Positions 1 to 11,251 of a stretch of DNA of 64,000 nucleotides are shown here, in pieces. The translations under genes and the position numbers were made by a program. Each line of letters opens with the position of its first letter. Position 1 is the first letter of the stretch. Source of the stretch: Aldrovandia affinis (Eukaryota; Chordata; Actinopteri; Notacanthiformes; Halosauridae); NCBI GenBank assembly GCA_029706075.1, contig JAINUG010000176.1, forward strand, positions 1,736,001-1,800,000, written 5' to 3'. Under the pieces are notes generated by a model that had not been told where the DNA came from, ran no database searches, and saw only the letters and a list, made by a program, of their open reading frames with translations.

Positions 1-1089
1 TTAAGCTGGCTTCACCAGACCCTAATGATGTTTGATATCGCCACAATTCTCAACATGAGAGGAGTATATCAATGGCAACCTTGAAAAGATAACTTGTAGT
101 AGTAAGTGACCCAAAACAAAAATATAAAAAGCGGTTCTGAATCTGGCTTGCGCTGGACTATCGTAAATTATGGGCTAAGAAGGGAGTGAGCCAACCCCCC
201 TCAAAACACTTAAAGTCTGAACTGTTGGTGACACAGCTTAGATTGTGGGTGGAATTCTACAAGTTTCTTTTTCTTTTTTCTCTTGGCAGATCTGGTTCCA
301 GCCAACACCTCAGCTGCGTGTGTTTGTATTTGGAGAGAGACAAGCTTGGTTTGATATCATTTTCTTCCATTTCATATCTTTTGTGATTGTTACATGTCAA
401 TTTTATGTCTACGATTTTGTATTTGTTAAGGTAGTTGAACCTACGTCTCTAGATTGGACGTTGAATATTTTGTCTAACTGTTGTAACTGAATAAACCAGC
501 TGTTAATTCTAATTTAATTGTGAGTTGTATATTTTGATGAAAGTTGATCTACAACAAGGGCATTTGACTGTTTAGGGAATAAACCACTTTTATTCTAACT
601 TCACTGTTCAGACAGAAGCCATTAATTATTAAGTTCATATTAAGAAAATGAATGGCTGAAATGTTGAAATATGTCTGGGGGTTATCCCTTGAATTATTTG
701 CTGAATCAGGTGATCAATGTAAAAAGTACAACTAACTGCAGTACTAAAAAAGCAGGTAACTGCAGGTCCCACTGGTTGCGCTCTCAGTTGTAGTTCAATA
801 TTTGGGTTTATTAACAGCAAATAATAAAAAGTGTTTTAATGGTCAGTTTCTTCATTATGATTAAGGAAAGTTTGCATTTATAAATGAATGGCTTTGAAAT
901 GGTTTCGTTCCGGAAGTTACACAGCTTCAGTCTCCACTTCCCCAGCGTATTCCCACAGTCGATTTGGACTGACACAAACCATTGATTACACTGGTCAACA
1001 AAAAGTAGATTTTCCTTGTGTCCTTAAATTAATTAACTGTTTTTAACTCATTTTTGGGTGTAGAATACGAATATGGACTCAGCTTTTCT
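1..1089. other. AT-rich sequence, nothing recognised
   Basis: Open frames here are short, lack family resemblance and have no splice-consistent neighbours. I see no repeat ends. Confidence 0.5.
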
Positions 1090-1585
1090 ATATCAGGTCA
1101 GGATTTTTAGATATGGATACCCTAAAGTTTCTAAAAAATGTGTTTTTATCCAGCAATAGTCACCCATCATGGCAGGATCCCAGCGACCATGAAAATTCTT
1201 CTCCATCTGAGAAATATCTTGGTGAAAACATTCTCCAGGTTCATCTGAGACAGCACCAAGATTTTCAGGAAAAAAAGTCCAGAAAAGTGGATCTTTAACG
1301 ACATCCAGGGGCCTTGCGATCTGTAGGCATCCAGAAGTTCAATAACATGTTCTTCATAATTGTCAAGTCTTTTTATTGCCAAGAACGTTGTTACAGATTG
1401 TTTTGAATGCAAGCCAAGCACGTAAGTCTATATTTTTTAAGCAGTCAATTAATTTGTCACCATCCTTCAAAAGTTTCAGAATTTGAGGACCAACTTGATT
1501 TCATTCAGAAGAGTTACCATGTTCTCGTATGACCCATGTTCTCCTTCAGATAAATAGAATGAGCGATAGCAATACATGTATACAC
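1090..1585 (-). pseudogene. Broken copy of a repetitive uncharacterised animal protein family, C-terminal part
   Basis: Minus-strand frames read stretches such as YEEHVIELLDAYRS and MSLKIHF, which resemble the C-terminal half of a large uncharacterised protein family found in many copies in fish and invertebrate genomes (recollection, not a search). Nearer the high-coordinate end the frame gives SFYLSEGEHGSYENM, which follows on from the piece beyond the hAT insertion. The frame is repeatedly interrupted and the middle of the family protein is missing. Whether the family is a transposable element or a multi-copy host gene I do not know. Confidence 0.55.
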
Positions 1586-2687
1586 CAGTGGTGGGCCGTC
1601 AGGGTCTCTGCTGGCCTAAAAAATATCTGAATCACAGACTGATGTTAATTATATTTTGTCCATGAATACTTATTAAATAATTCCAAATGGTCTGTCCGCT
1701 TCCTTTCATAGCTTTTCCCCTGATTGCGCTGCTTCCAGACATGTATTTTCATATTAAAGCATTTAACCAATCACATTTCAGCCATTATTTGTTGCCAGGG
1801 TCAAAAAAAATCTGCCTGGAGGCCTTCACAATCAGTTCTGCCGGCCCTGTAGCATAAAATAAGTGTCGATCAAACTGTTGCTTCAACCAATCAGATTTTG
1901 AGTTGGCGACTCCAAGGCCTTCTAGAAGGCGTACGGTAACGTCAGCGTATTCACACCCTTTGATTGGATAGTCAGAGAGTGTACTAGCCAGAGCTAGCGA
2001 GCGGACATTTTCAGCCCTAAAGCGAATTAATATAGTTATGTTGATTTAATAGCTGTTTTGTCAACCCACAATGGCTGAAGGAGGAGAAGAAATGGATTTA
2101 GTTGCAGATTTATTGTCAAAGCCATTTTCAAGACGGACTTTTCAAGAAAAGCTGGACATCGTTAAGAAAGGTCGGGCAACTCCGAAGCTAGCAAGCCTGT
2201 CACAACCGGGAAAAGGATTTTTAGCCCTAAAGCGAATTAAAACGTATGCCAGAAATACGACAAGGCAGGCTCGACTTTCAGCATTAGCTTCGATGGCGAT
2301 AGAAAAGGACTTCTTGATGGAACTGAAACGCACGGATAATCTGTACGACAGAGTAATTGAACTCTTTTTGAGGAAAGAAAGGAGGATGGATTTTGTGTAC
2401 AAATAATAAGGATTTTTGGTGAGTAAAATGTTGCTATTTTCCTAAATAATATTGCATTATTGATGCTTTTTTATGTGTGTCGCAGCTGTAGCACCCCGGG
2501 TTTGTTTCTTCAGTAAAGGCATTTATTCTGGCTACACGAGTTATCTATCTGTGATGCAACGGCTCTTTATACTGCATTTCTGCATAATAAGATGGTTTTT
2601 ATAGCCATAAAAAAGTTATTGAGGGGTGGATTGATTCAGACGGAGCACTACTGAAGGCCTAGGTGTGAAATGCACGGCCCGCCACTG
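1586..2687 (+). mobile_element. hAT deletion derivative (ZMYM1-like/DUF4371 type) with perfect 8-bp target duplication
   Basis: The ends are inverted repeats (CAGTGGTGGGCCGT against CAGTGGCGGGCCGT, one mismatch), flanked on both sides by gtatacac (1578-1585 and 2688-2695), the 8-bp duplication expected of hAT. At 1102 bp it is far shorter than an autonomous element of about 3 kb. Inside is one open frame that joins the two ends of the transposase. An 18-bp sequence occurs twice, at 2013-2030 and 2223-2240. The element lies inside the older repetitive-protein copy and is therefore younger than it. Confidence 0.9.
2071..2406 (+). CDS. 111-residue frame fusing N- and C-termini of a hAT transposase
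   Basis: The frame starts MAEGGEEMDLVADLLSKP and runs through FSRRTFQEKLDIVKKGR, resembling the N-terminus of ZMYM1-like hAT proteins. From about residue 52 it continues LKRIKTYARNTTRQARLS to a tail ending RKERRMDFVYK, which resembles the extreme C-terminus, next to the hAT dimerisation region. The zinc finger, the DUF4371 block and the catalytic RNase H-like core are missing, so it cannot be a transposase. The frame is uninterrupted and has an in-frame stop directly after the family's usual end. Whether it is expressed is unknown. Confidence 0.7.
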   Translation: MAEGGEEMDLVADLLSKPFSRRTFQEKLDIVKKGRATPKLASLSQPGKGFLALKRIKTYARNTTRQARLSALASMAIEKDFLMELKRTDNLYDRVIELFLRKERRMDFVYK

Positions 2688-2695
2688 GTATACAC

Positions 2696-3210
2696 ACTAC
2701 CATTATGGAGGAGCACAGCTTTCAAACTCTGCTTACTTGAGTCAATGAATAGTCACCATTTATCAGGATTATGCAGCATTTCAAAAGGTGTCCCTCAATA
2801 TTGTTGCAATAACACAAGTCATTGTTCACAGAAAAAATACATGATATTTCAGAACTCCTGCTTCTAAATTATGTTATGCATACTTCCTATGTAACAAGTT
2901 TCCACTGCTTCAACCTTGAAGGTAGTATTTCTGCTTGAGATTTTGAAGGGTAAAAGTCTCTTACCAAGTCATTAAGATCCTCTGGAGTCACAAAATGAGG
3001 TCCACCTTCTTCTGGAGGGTTAAAGTCACTGTCAGACAACTTTTCAGTTTCTAAAGATGAATCACTCTCAGAAGCGTACATCAATTCTTCTTCCTTAGAA
3101 GGAGGACTAGGGATTGGCAGTTGATCACTGTGATGAACAGGTCGGATAGCAGAAGCAATAACTGGGTACGTTTTCTGTGATGTTGGTTTGACAAAAATAA
3201 CAGTCATCAA
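2696..3210 (-). pseudogene. Broken copy of the same repetitive protein family, N-terminal part
   Basis: The minus strand encodes an acidic stretch with SDSDFNPPEEGGPHF, LNDLVRDFYPSKSQAE and LPSRLKQWKLV (up to 3210), then LFIDSSKQSLKAVLLHNG at about 2700-2760. These are characteristic blocks of the same family, in the right order for the piece at 1090-1585. The two pieces are the halves of one copy split by the hAT element between them. Frames are broken, so it is a relic. Confidence 0.55.
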
Positions 3211-4867
3211 AATGGTTCTTCTGTTCTCTCCAAATCATTGGGACTACAAAAGCTGGATTGTTCACACAGCCTTGCAGAAAAATACAGTATAGCACAGTAT
3301 ATGGCGACTACTCCTGTATCAGGTAAGTATAGGCATATTTTTGTGAAATATAATCATGATCCTGGATTAGTTCTAGACTAATCTGTAAGGCATTGCATGA
3401 TTTCGTTTAGTGTATCGGCAGTTTGTTCAGTGTGTCGGCTCCAATGACACACACCCCTTGCAGAAAAATACAGACCTGATATGAAAAAAAAAAAAAAAAA
3501 TGTTGTTTTCGAATACAGCACACCAAAATGACCTTAAAACATTGCTTTCCAAAGAGATCCAAAAATTGTGTTGTACAGTGTTATTATACATATTCCCCCT
3601 TGATAACTTGTCGGTGTCCATCAATAATCAACACATTTTCAAGGCGACCAAGTTTCTGAGGGACTGGCATAATAGAACAAAAACAATGGTACCTACAGCA
3701 CCTGTCTACAATAAAACACACTTTATTGTGCTATGACAAACTAATGGATGCATTTATTTATATACAGTGCTAGAATCAGTTTTATTTGACATGGGTAATC
3801 AGAGGTTGCCTGCTCATCAACTGACTGATGCTCCCCTTTAAATGTTCCCTCATTTATGTGTCTTTTATAACACTGCAGGAACCATCCCTCTCTCCCTTTG
3901 GCCTGTAAATCCTAATCGAATGATTTTCTTAGTTAATAGCTTTGTTTATACTATTTGGCTTTTGAGAATGCAAAACGGATCGTATAAAAAAAAAAATTAT
4001 AATAATTTTTAAATAATTATAATAATGTTTTACTTACAATTGTGAACTGCAGGTACTAGTATGTGCATTTGGTAACATCATGCCCACTCTTCAATACTGG
4101 AGCATCATAAGAAATGGAGATTCAACACCACACACAATAGCACAAGCTATCCAGGGTTGAGTCATAATGGGGGATGTGTACTTTATCCTACACATATAAC
4201 ATTAAACACAAAAAGTACAGCAATGTCTCATTAGTATTAGTTTTTGTCTAATATATAGTTGTGGTATTACAATGTATTTGTTCCAATAACACCTTTTTCA
4301 TGGAAGATTATAATTATTAAGATCACTTAAATTATACTGTACATGACTTTGAATCAATCAACAACCCAAAATGACTGATTCAGCAACCTGGACACAACTG
4401 TCATTATTTGCAGTTTGATGCTGCAAAATAACATCACGGAAAACAACAACATTTGTGGATTGCACTGTTTTGCAGTGTTAAAATAGGCCCCCAGGAGTTT
4501 TTTTGACAGAGGTGAATTAAGCAGTCCACATTTCCATTTATTCAATATAGTCAGCCTGTTTTGTGTAAACATGACATTGAGAGATGCAAATATAGAGTGG
4601 AAGATTAAATGTCTGTTTACATAAGTGTCAGGCACTGTTCAGGCAGTGTCTTTGTTCCCAGGACCAGGATGTATACAAGCAATGTTGCTAGATCTTTTGA
4701 GATTCCATCCGCCAAAATCCCCTGCCTTTAATTGACTTCTATACATTTTTGATTTCCCCCATTCATTTATCTAATTCCTACATTTGGGATGCAATACTCC
4801 AAGCAACCCTGTCCATTCGTAGCTCCTGACATCTCAGCACCTTGCCTGGAATACAGCCTGATATGCA
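3211..4867. other. AT-rich non-coding stretch
   Basis: There is a run of A at 3484-3500 after a short duplicated word (cttgcagaaaaatacag at about 3270 and 3457), suggesting a small tandem or retro-derived piece. Nothing else was recognised. Confidence 0.4.
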
Positions 4868-5565
4868 GGGCCAGATCCCTTTTCAGGGAACAAGTAATGG
4901 GTTAACGTGGGTTAACAGTCATACTGTGCAAGTTGCCGACTCTGGATCCAAAAAAAGACCCCCAGACCATCACGCTTCCTCCTTCATGTTTGACAGTTGG
5001 TGAGGAACCTACTCGACGGTGTGCAAAAACCCTGCGTGATGAACAGAAGATTTAAAATTTTGATGAATCGGTCCATAAGACCTTCTTCCAGTTTTCAGTA
5101 GTCCACTGGCGGTGTTTCATGGCCCAGGCAAGCCTCTTTTTCTTATTTTGCCATCTTAGCAATGGCTTTCTTACTGCCACTCGACCTGTCAAACCTGCAG
5201 CTCGAAGTCTTCTCTTCAAAGTTGAAACTGAGACTTTCTTACTTTGACCAGTGTTAAGCTGTACTTGAAGCTGTTGTTCTGTGAGCTGCCTATCATGCAA
5301 GCTGTTGACTCTCAGAAACTTGTCTTCTGATTTTGTTGTGGCTTCTTCCTGTCAGTTTCCAAGTGCCTTTTGATGGTGTAGGAAACTACTCACTGCCACA
5401 AAATGTACATTATTTTTCAGTTTTTGTTAACCTCAACTTTATTTTTTTAACCTCTGGCAGTTTACCGCTTACCTTTGTACCATTTCAAGTTATTCACTGG
5501 ACTTGAACTGCTTAAATTTCAGTAAAAACTCAAATGGGGGTGTTCTAAAACTTTTGACCGGTAGT
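4868..5565 (-). mobile_element. Tc1-like element, deleted subfamily, copy A
   Basis: The minus strand encodes part of a Tc1 transposase (frame 5052-5300), including VSVSTLKRRLRAAGLTGR, KKKRLAWAMKHRQW and KKVLWTDSSKF with the first catalytic Asp of the DDE set. The high-coordinate end is the terminal repeat ending ttttgaccggtagt. The other terminal repeat is not seen. The sequence next to the GDL block, with gttaacccacgttaaccc on the minus strand, is shared with the copies at 40901 and 48899. Confidence 0.85.
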
Positions 5566-7259
5566 ATATATATATATAAAAAATATCAATTTTAATATTT
5601 TTCCCATAATTCCTGGCCCCATGCAACATTTGGGCCCTAGGCCCAGGCCTTGTCGGCCTATGCGGAGATCCGGCCCTGCTGATATGGAGGTACAAATCAG
5701 TTAGGGAATTATGGGCATGCTAGTGTTAAGTATGTTTATATAGTTCTTATGGTTCTCTGTATGTTCTGATTAGGACAGCTTTTTAAATCAGCACCAGCTA
5801 GTTTGAACCGTGCATCATCTCTAATAAGGCTGAGAGGAAACATTTTCATTTAATGATAGGAAGGAAACAAATGGACTTGGAGATTACTCTGCCTCCTGTC
5901 GCCCGGAGAACAGTTTCTGTACTTGGGAAATGATGATGCCCAGTTCTGTGATATCATTAGAAAATGTCTCATTAACAAGTTCAGAGGGAACATTTCAAGA
6001 CACATTAAAACAACGATAGTACTGAAATTAAACCAGCAACTCGGTAACCAGTTTGACTGTTTTTGGGGTGATATCTGAAAATTCCTCCACCTAATGGTTT
6101 TATGCCGTAAATATTACGTATTGCAGAGACAAACACATAGCCTGAGTACCAGTAGTCTCTTCCTACCCTCGTCTCCTTCTCGTAATTTGCATGTCATTTC
6201 AGGAGACGAGGGTAGGAAATAAGGGTTGGGTACGAGGAAACGACACCATACACACCTGCATTACCTAATACGACGTTGATAAATGATAGCATCGATCCAA
6301 TCGGTAGCTATGCCTAGAAGTGCCACTTAACTATAAGACCGGACCCAGAGCCATCCCTGACCAATTTGGTGCCCTAGGCAATATTTTAGCTGGTGCCCCT
6401 TGCGTCGCAGCCATTTCCACCACCAATCATTGTGTTCATACACTCACACAGCAACTACTGCATAGCTTTATGTCTTTGAGACTTTATTTTTATTTTAGAA
6501 ACAAGAAAATCATAGAATTCCAACAATATTAAAGAAACCAGAGCGAAATGCACTAAATATAATACAAACTATAAATAAAATATAAATTAGGGTATTGCAC
6601 AAAATACAAACCAAATGTAAAATATTTATGGTTTGTGCAGCACACTTAAAAGAAAAAGTTTATCGCTCAAAATGATGTAGGTTATTCCCTATTTATTAAA
6701 TTAGCCAACATTACTATTGTCCAAAGTAAACCAGCTAAGAATAGAGAGGACAGCTCAGTTCTGCTCCAACAGTAACTACTATCCAATAAACTGTTTATTT
6801 AATCACATTACCTCTCTTTTTCTAATTTTCCCTTCTCTTCTCTTCTTCTTCTTCCCTGGGCACCTTATACTCTAGCCATGGGTGGGCCTTATACCACTCA
6901 CTGTGGAAACTTATCTTTGCACCCCTCTGAAAGATTTTAGGGAATGTCTGTGTGGCTGCATCAGTCCCTCGCTTCTGAATTTGGATAGATCTTAAAAATG
7001 AAAGAAATTCACACTAACATAGTAGGCAACAGCCTATACTCTACTCCATACCTATTTAGTACTGTATCAAGACTGCAACAACTAGCCTAACACTAACCCT
7101 ATCCTAACCCAAACCTGATATTTAAGCCTAATGATTAGGCCTTACTCTTACCATGGCTCCTGACCTGATTGCACCATTAGTGTAGGCTGCTACTCGTAAA
7201 GAAACTGCTCTTAGGCTGGAAGTAAAATTACCCACTGTATCAGATAGTCCATAGCTAGA
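5566..7259. other. Non-coding stretch with a short repeat fragment
   Basis: About 6340-6410 reads like a fragment of a dispersed repeat (ccctaggcaatattttagct). Apart from the hairpin at 6161-6217, I see nothing else. Confidence 0.35.
6161..6217. repeat. 17-bp perfect inverted repeat
   Basis: tcctaccctcgtctcct at 6161-6177 is matched exactly by its reverse complement at 6201-6217, with a 23-bp loop. It could form a hairpin or be the remains of a small palindromic element. Confidence 0.8.
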
Positions 7260-7591
7260 TTATCTAGATTTAAATCCGCTATAGCAGGCAGGTAGTTTTA
7301 CATAGTGCTGATTGTACAGGCTGCTGTGTTGGAATTTGTAAAAACAGAGAATTGACATACCAGGTCCAACTGGACTTGTGACAGGTGTCTCCTTGCCAGC
7401 AATGCCCTCCTCCTCCTCCTCCTCCTCTTGCTCTCTTTCCAGCTCCAGCTCTTGCTCTTCTTCCAGCTCTTCAATCTCACTCTCTTGCTTGCTCTGTCTC
7501 TGCATCTTTTTCTTACTCTGACTCTCCACCTCCCTGCCCATTGTTTGGCCTTTTTTTCAGAGTATGCTTTGTTGCCCTGCTTCCTCTTCAT
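7260..7591 (-). pseudogene. Glu-rich coding-like segment, possibly N-terminus of a hAT relic
   Basis: Two overlapping minus frames are open: one starts MKRKQGNKAYSEKKAK and another gives a Glu-rich stretch followed by GKETPVTSPVGP. A basic MKRKQ start then an acidic region is typical of ZMYM1-like hAT proteins, but the low complexity (CTC repeats at 7404-7432 on the plus strand) alone could keep frames open. No other part of a transposase was seen nearby. Confidence 0.25.
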
Positions 7592-8039
7592 GTTCTCCCT
7601 ATTCTCTTACACCTATACAATATGTAAAAGGAAATCAATATCTCTAGTCCTAAATCATGAACACATAGGGGTCCATGATCAATGTAACATCATGTAAAAA
7701 ATAAAGAAATGGCAACAATATAACTCAAATGATCAACTGTAATAAATATCTGGAATTTTGCTTTGAAACAGACAAATGCTAAACATAGTATAAGTACTTG
7801 TTAGCCTTTAGACTGATAGCTAGATATTTTCTGACTGTCTCATGGAATAAATCAATTAGGCATTGAAATTCATTGTAGACTGCTCTTTTTTACAAATGCA
7901 CTGATACATTAATATTCATGAACGTTAACGTTATGCATAATCTAATGAAAATTGATTAACGTTAGTCTAAATGTTAGTTAGAAAATACTAACTAACATTT
8001 AGCAGTTTCCGAAAAGAGGTGAATTGATAGGGAGCGTGT

Positions 8040-8327
8040 CTATGTTCCCACAGCCCTATGTTCCTAAATATGTATAATGTTCCTTGTTCTTAAATAAAGA
8101 CAACTCTCTGAAACCAAGATGATCACTCTTACTGCAGCAATACGACGACGGGGGGCACGGGTTAAGGGGGGGCAACAACACGTTATGTGCATTAGGGAAT
8201 GGCCATACCTGTGCTGTGGGAATGTAGGCCTGAGGGGACATAGGGCTGGGGGAACATAGGGCCTAATTTTGATGGGGGAAAAAAAATGTCTTAGAAATGG
8301 GGGAACATAGGGCTGTGGGAACATAGG
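8040..8327. mobile_element. Palindromic MITE-like element
   Basis: ctatgttcccacagccctat at 8040-8059 and onward is matched by its inverse at about 8302-8327 (gggctgtgggaacatag), and the motif ggggaacataggg also recurs internally near 8250. Both ends thus carry inverted repeats of about 25 bp around 240 bp of unrelated sequence. Superfamily and target duplication are not clear. Confidence 0.55.
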
Positions 8328-9654
8328 GATGACCCCAATTGGATACGGGCTGTATGATTTTCCCAAGCCAAAACAATCCCATTGTGCAAAGTTGTCAGCT
8401 TATTATTCATTCCTCAGTGACTGCAACGTGGTTGCTAGCTAGGCTAACGTTATGTTTTCCCTGCCGAGATGATTGAAGAATCACGCGCTAAACCAGAAAT
8501 AGTCTGCCTTAACACTTAGTAGCTTGCTAGTCTCGGCCACACATATATTCCTAGTAATGTTAGCTTGCTAACTAGCCAACATTACTGTTTGAAAGAAGCT
8601 GTTATGAACTTAAAGATAGCTAACTGTTAGATGTCGCTAACGTTAGCTAGTACGTCTTTGCCCTGTAAGTTACGTTATCGCTATCAAACTAACTATACTG
8701 TATGCTCACATTAATAGCCTACATTAATACAAAATTAGATGGTTGTGGTGAAAATTGCCACAATGCTTAGCCCATCCTCACCTCTCAGTTCAGGTTCAAA
8801 GTCACTACGGCTTGTTCGGGAGAACCACGCACCAGCCAAACACCAGGTGCCAGGCGTATTCGGGCATAGGTTTCTGAATGGGTGTATTCGTGTGGTCTCA
8901 CGAACCTGGCAGCAAACACTATTCAATGTGAAGATAAAATACATAAAATACAATTTTACAAAATCAAAAAGAAGAGTTTAGGGACATTGTGCAGAACTAT
9001 TTACAGTATATAAAGTTACATATACATACATACATACATACATACATACATACACATATATATATAAATTCAATTATCATTTATTTATTGCTCCACAAAT
9101 GGGGTGGCAAGACTTCCTGTGGGGGATGATGCTGCGCCGCGGACGCAGTAAATCCAGAAAATAGGGCCTATTTAATAGCCTATGTAAATATGTTGTTGTG
9201 GGCTTTTTTTGTAATATTTGGAAATAGTATTTTAATTAAGAACATTTTGTTTAAATAAGAGTGACACTGCCAGTTTTTTCTTCCCTCCTTTTAAGAGTTT
9301 TGTTCTGAAATACGTTTGGTCTTTTCTCATGTTTCTAACATACATAAATTATTTGTAAAGTAATATTTATATATTATAATGCATCAAGTCCTTGCCTAAC
9401 AAGCTGTCATTGCTATGACACTGATCAAAACAACTTGCGTATGAGTTTCTCGGTCTAATTCCACCCTTTATTCCACCCTTCTTACCATATATAGACTGGT
9501 GGAAGGTCAATCTTCACACCATTATCCATTGCGGAAGAGTCCTTTGCTGGTGAGTTTTTCGCCGTGTTACATCATGGATCACAATGTCTTTGATCGGACT
9601 TGGATCTATGTTCTCACTTATAAAAATTGTCAGGTGAGCCAGGAGTGTCCCATT
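8328..9654. other. Non-coding stretch rich in gctaacgttagcta-type words
   Basis: From 8430 to 8660 words such as tagctaggctaacgtta recur. A (TACA)n run lies at 9019-9054. No gene was recognised. Confidence 0.4.
9019..9054. repeat. (TACA)n microsatellite
   Basis: About nine tandem copies of tetranucleotide taca/cata. Confidence 0.9.
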
Positions 9655-9962
9655 CAGGGGCAGCGCCAGAAAATTTTGGTTGGGGGTGCTTTATGGTTGT
9701 GAGGGGGTGCTCATGAAATGTAGGCACCCGTGCAGATCACGGGCGTGCAGACCACGGCTATGAAGGCTACATTACTACGCATAATGTTTAAACCATCTAG
9801 TCAGATATTACAGCATGGCTACTACAACAAGCATGCTATGCATTGAATTTAGCTTATGTACTGCCATCTCACGCACTCAAAAATGTATACAATGACCCAG
9901 ACCCTCAATACCAATAACCAGGAAAACATTGCCACAACATGACAGATAAACACTGTTTAGAC

Positions 9963-10165
9963 CAGGGGTGTCAAACTCATTCCATCGTGGGCTGAGTGTA
10001 TGCAGGTTTTTGTTGCAACCAGTGCACAACACCAGGTGATTTCAATTAGTTCCCCTCCTTGGTTGAAGAAGGAAGCTAATTAGTGAAATCACCTGGTGTA
10101 GTGCACTGGTTGCAACAAAAACCTGCATATACTCGGCCCACGATGGAATGAGTTTGACACCTCTG
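9963..10165. mobile_element. hAT-type MITE, 203 bp, near-perfect palindrome
   Basis: Two arms of about 88 bp are inverted copies of each other with only a few mismatches, starting caggggtgtcaaactc and ending gtttgacacctctg. The flanks gtttagac (9955-9962) and gcttagac (10166-10173) form an 8-bp duplication with one mismatch, as expected for hAT. It has no coding capacity and could fold into a long hairpin if transcribed. Confidence 0.88.
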
Positions 10166-10173
10166 GCTTAGAC

Positions 10174-10770
10174 CATCTCACTCATTGAGAGGACCTGGCT
10201 GACCGGTCCAACCAGGTGGCCTGGAGAGGATCTCTCTCCTCTCCCCACACCCTTTCTACCGGAGTCCCGCAGGGCTCGGTGCTAGGCCCTGTCCTATTCT
10301 CTCTGTACACCAAGTCACTTGGCTCTGTTATTTCTGCTCATGGTTTTTCCTATCACTGTTATGCCGATGACACTCAACTCTTTCTCTCCTTCTCTCCATC
10401 TGATACCCAGGTCCCGGCACGGATCTCTGCATGCCTGGTTGACATCTCCGCATGGATGTCCACCCACCACCTGAAGCTGAACCTGGGGAAGACAGAGCTG
10501 CTCTTCCTCCCTGCGAAGGGCTCCCCGACGATTGATGCGTCAATCACCGTGGAAGGCTCCATAGTGTCTCCGTCTGCCAGGAGCCTTGGAGTGACCCTGG
10601 ACAACCAGTTGTGCTTCTCGAGCCATATTGCAGCGATCACTCGGACCTGCCGTTTCTCCCTCCACAACATCCGGAGGATCCGACTGTTCCTCACCCAAGA
10701 GACCACTCAACTCCTGGTCCAGGCCCTGGTGATCTCACGTCTGGACTACTGCAATTCCTTGCTGTGCAAC
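10174..10770 (+). mobile_element. L2-type LINE fragment, reverse transcriptase middle part
   Basis: The plus-strand frame reads STGVPQGSVLGPVLFSLY, then SYHCYADDTQLFLSF (the YADD catalytic motif), then LKLNLGKTELLFLP and ISRLDYCNSLLC. These are the palm and later blocks of an L2/Jockey-superfamily reverse transcriptase common in fish. Both the 5' part and the C-terminal part are absent. The open frame (10216-10920) runs on past the LINE into flanking hAT sequence by chance. It is dead by truncation, though the frame itself is well kept. Confidence 0.88.
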
Positions 10771-10774
10771 ATCA

Positions 10775-11027
10775 TTGTGCAAATAGCGTTTTTTTTGCTG
10801 ACGTCCTTACTTTCGTCGACTATCAATGCAAACAGTCCAGCTTCCTCTATTCCACTACTTATTTGCTCCCTAACCATATTTGCCATAATTTCAATGAACT
10901 CGTTCTGTATATCATGGTGAGTATACCTCGCATTTCTGAGATTGTCTGATATTTTTTGCGCAACAGTTTTGTCGACCTTGCCAATAACATGTAAAAGTTC
11001 AATGAAGTTTAATGTTCGAGATGGCAA
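10775..11027 (-). pseudogene. hAT transposase fragment, DUF4371 block
   Basis: The minus frame includes VIGKVDKTVAQKISDNLR, FIEIMANMVREQISSGI and FALIVDESKDVSKK. The last motif is the well-known LxVDESxDxSxKE signature of DUF4371 hAT proteins and contains a conserved Asp of the catalytic domain. After it the frame passes into LINE sequence, so only about 80 family residues remain. Confidence 0.75.
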
Positions 11028-11251
11028 ATTAACGTACGTAGGCTAGTTATAGGTGCTCTCATCTCACACACACAAACACACAGGGCCTCTACTACAGAAT
11101 TATAAAATAATTGTCGGCTGGTATTGATTTTGATTTAAAGTGTTTCATGAAATGTAAAATTGTAAGGAAATGCTTGGGGGGGCTGCGCCGGTCCTATGCA
11201 AATTCCTGACAGGGCTACAGCCCCGGCAAGCCCCCCCCGGCGCCATCACTG

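Larger units (their letters stand above)
9655..11251 (-). mobile_element. hAT element with nested MITE and LINE
   Basis: The ends are caggggcagcgccag at 9655 and ggcgccatcactg at 11251, imperfect inverted repeats starting CAG. They are flanked by gtcccatt (9647-9654) and gtcccatc (11252-11259), an 8-bp duplication with one mismatch. Coding remains of a DUF4371-type transposase lie on the minus strand at about 10775-11027 and stop at the LINE junction. The C-terminal part of the transposase is missing. Confidence 0.75.
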
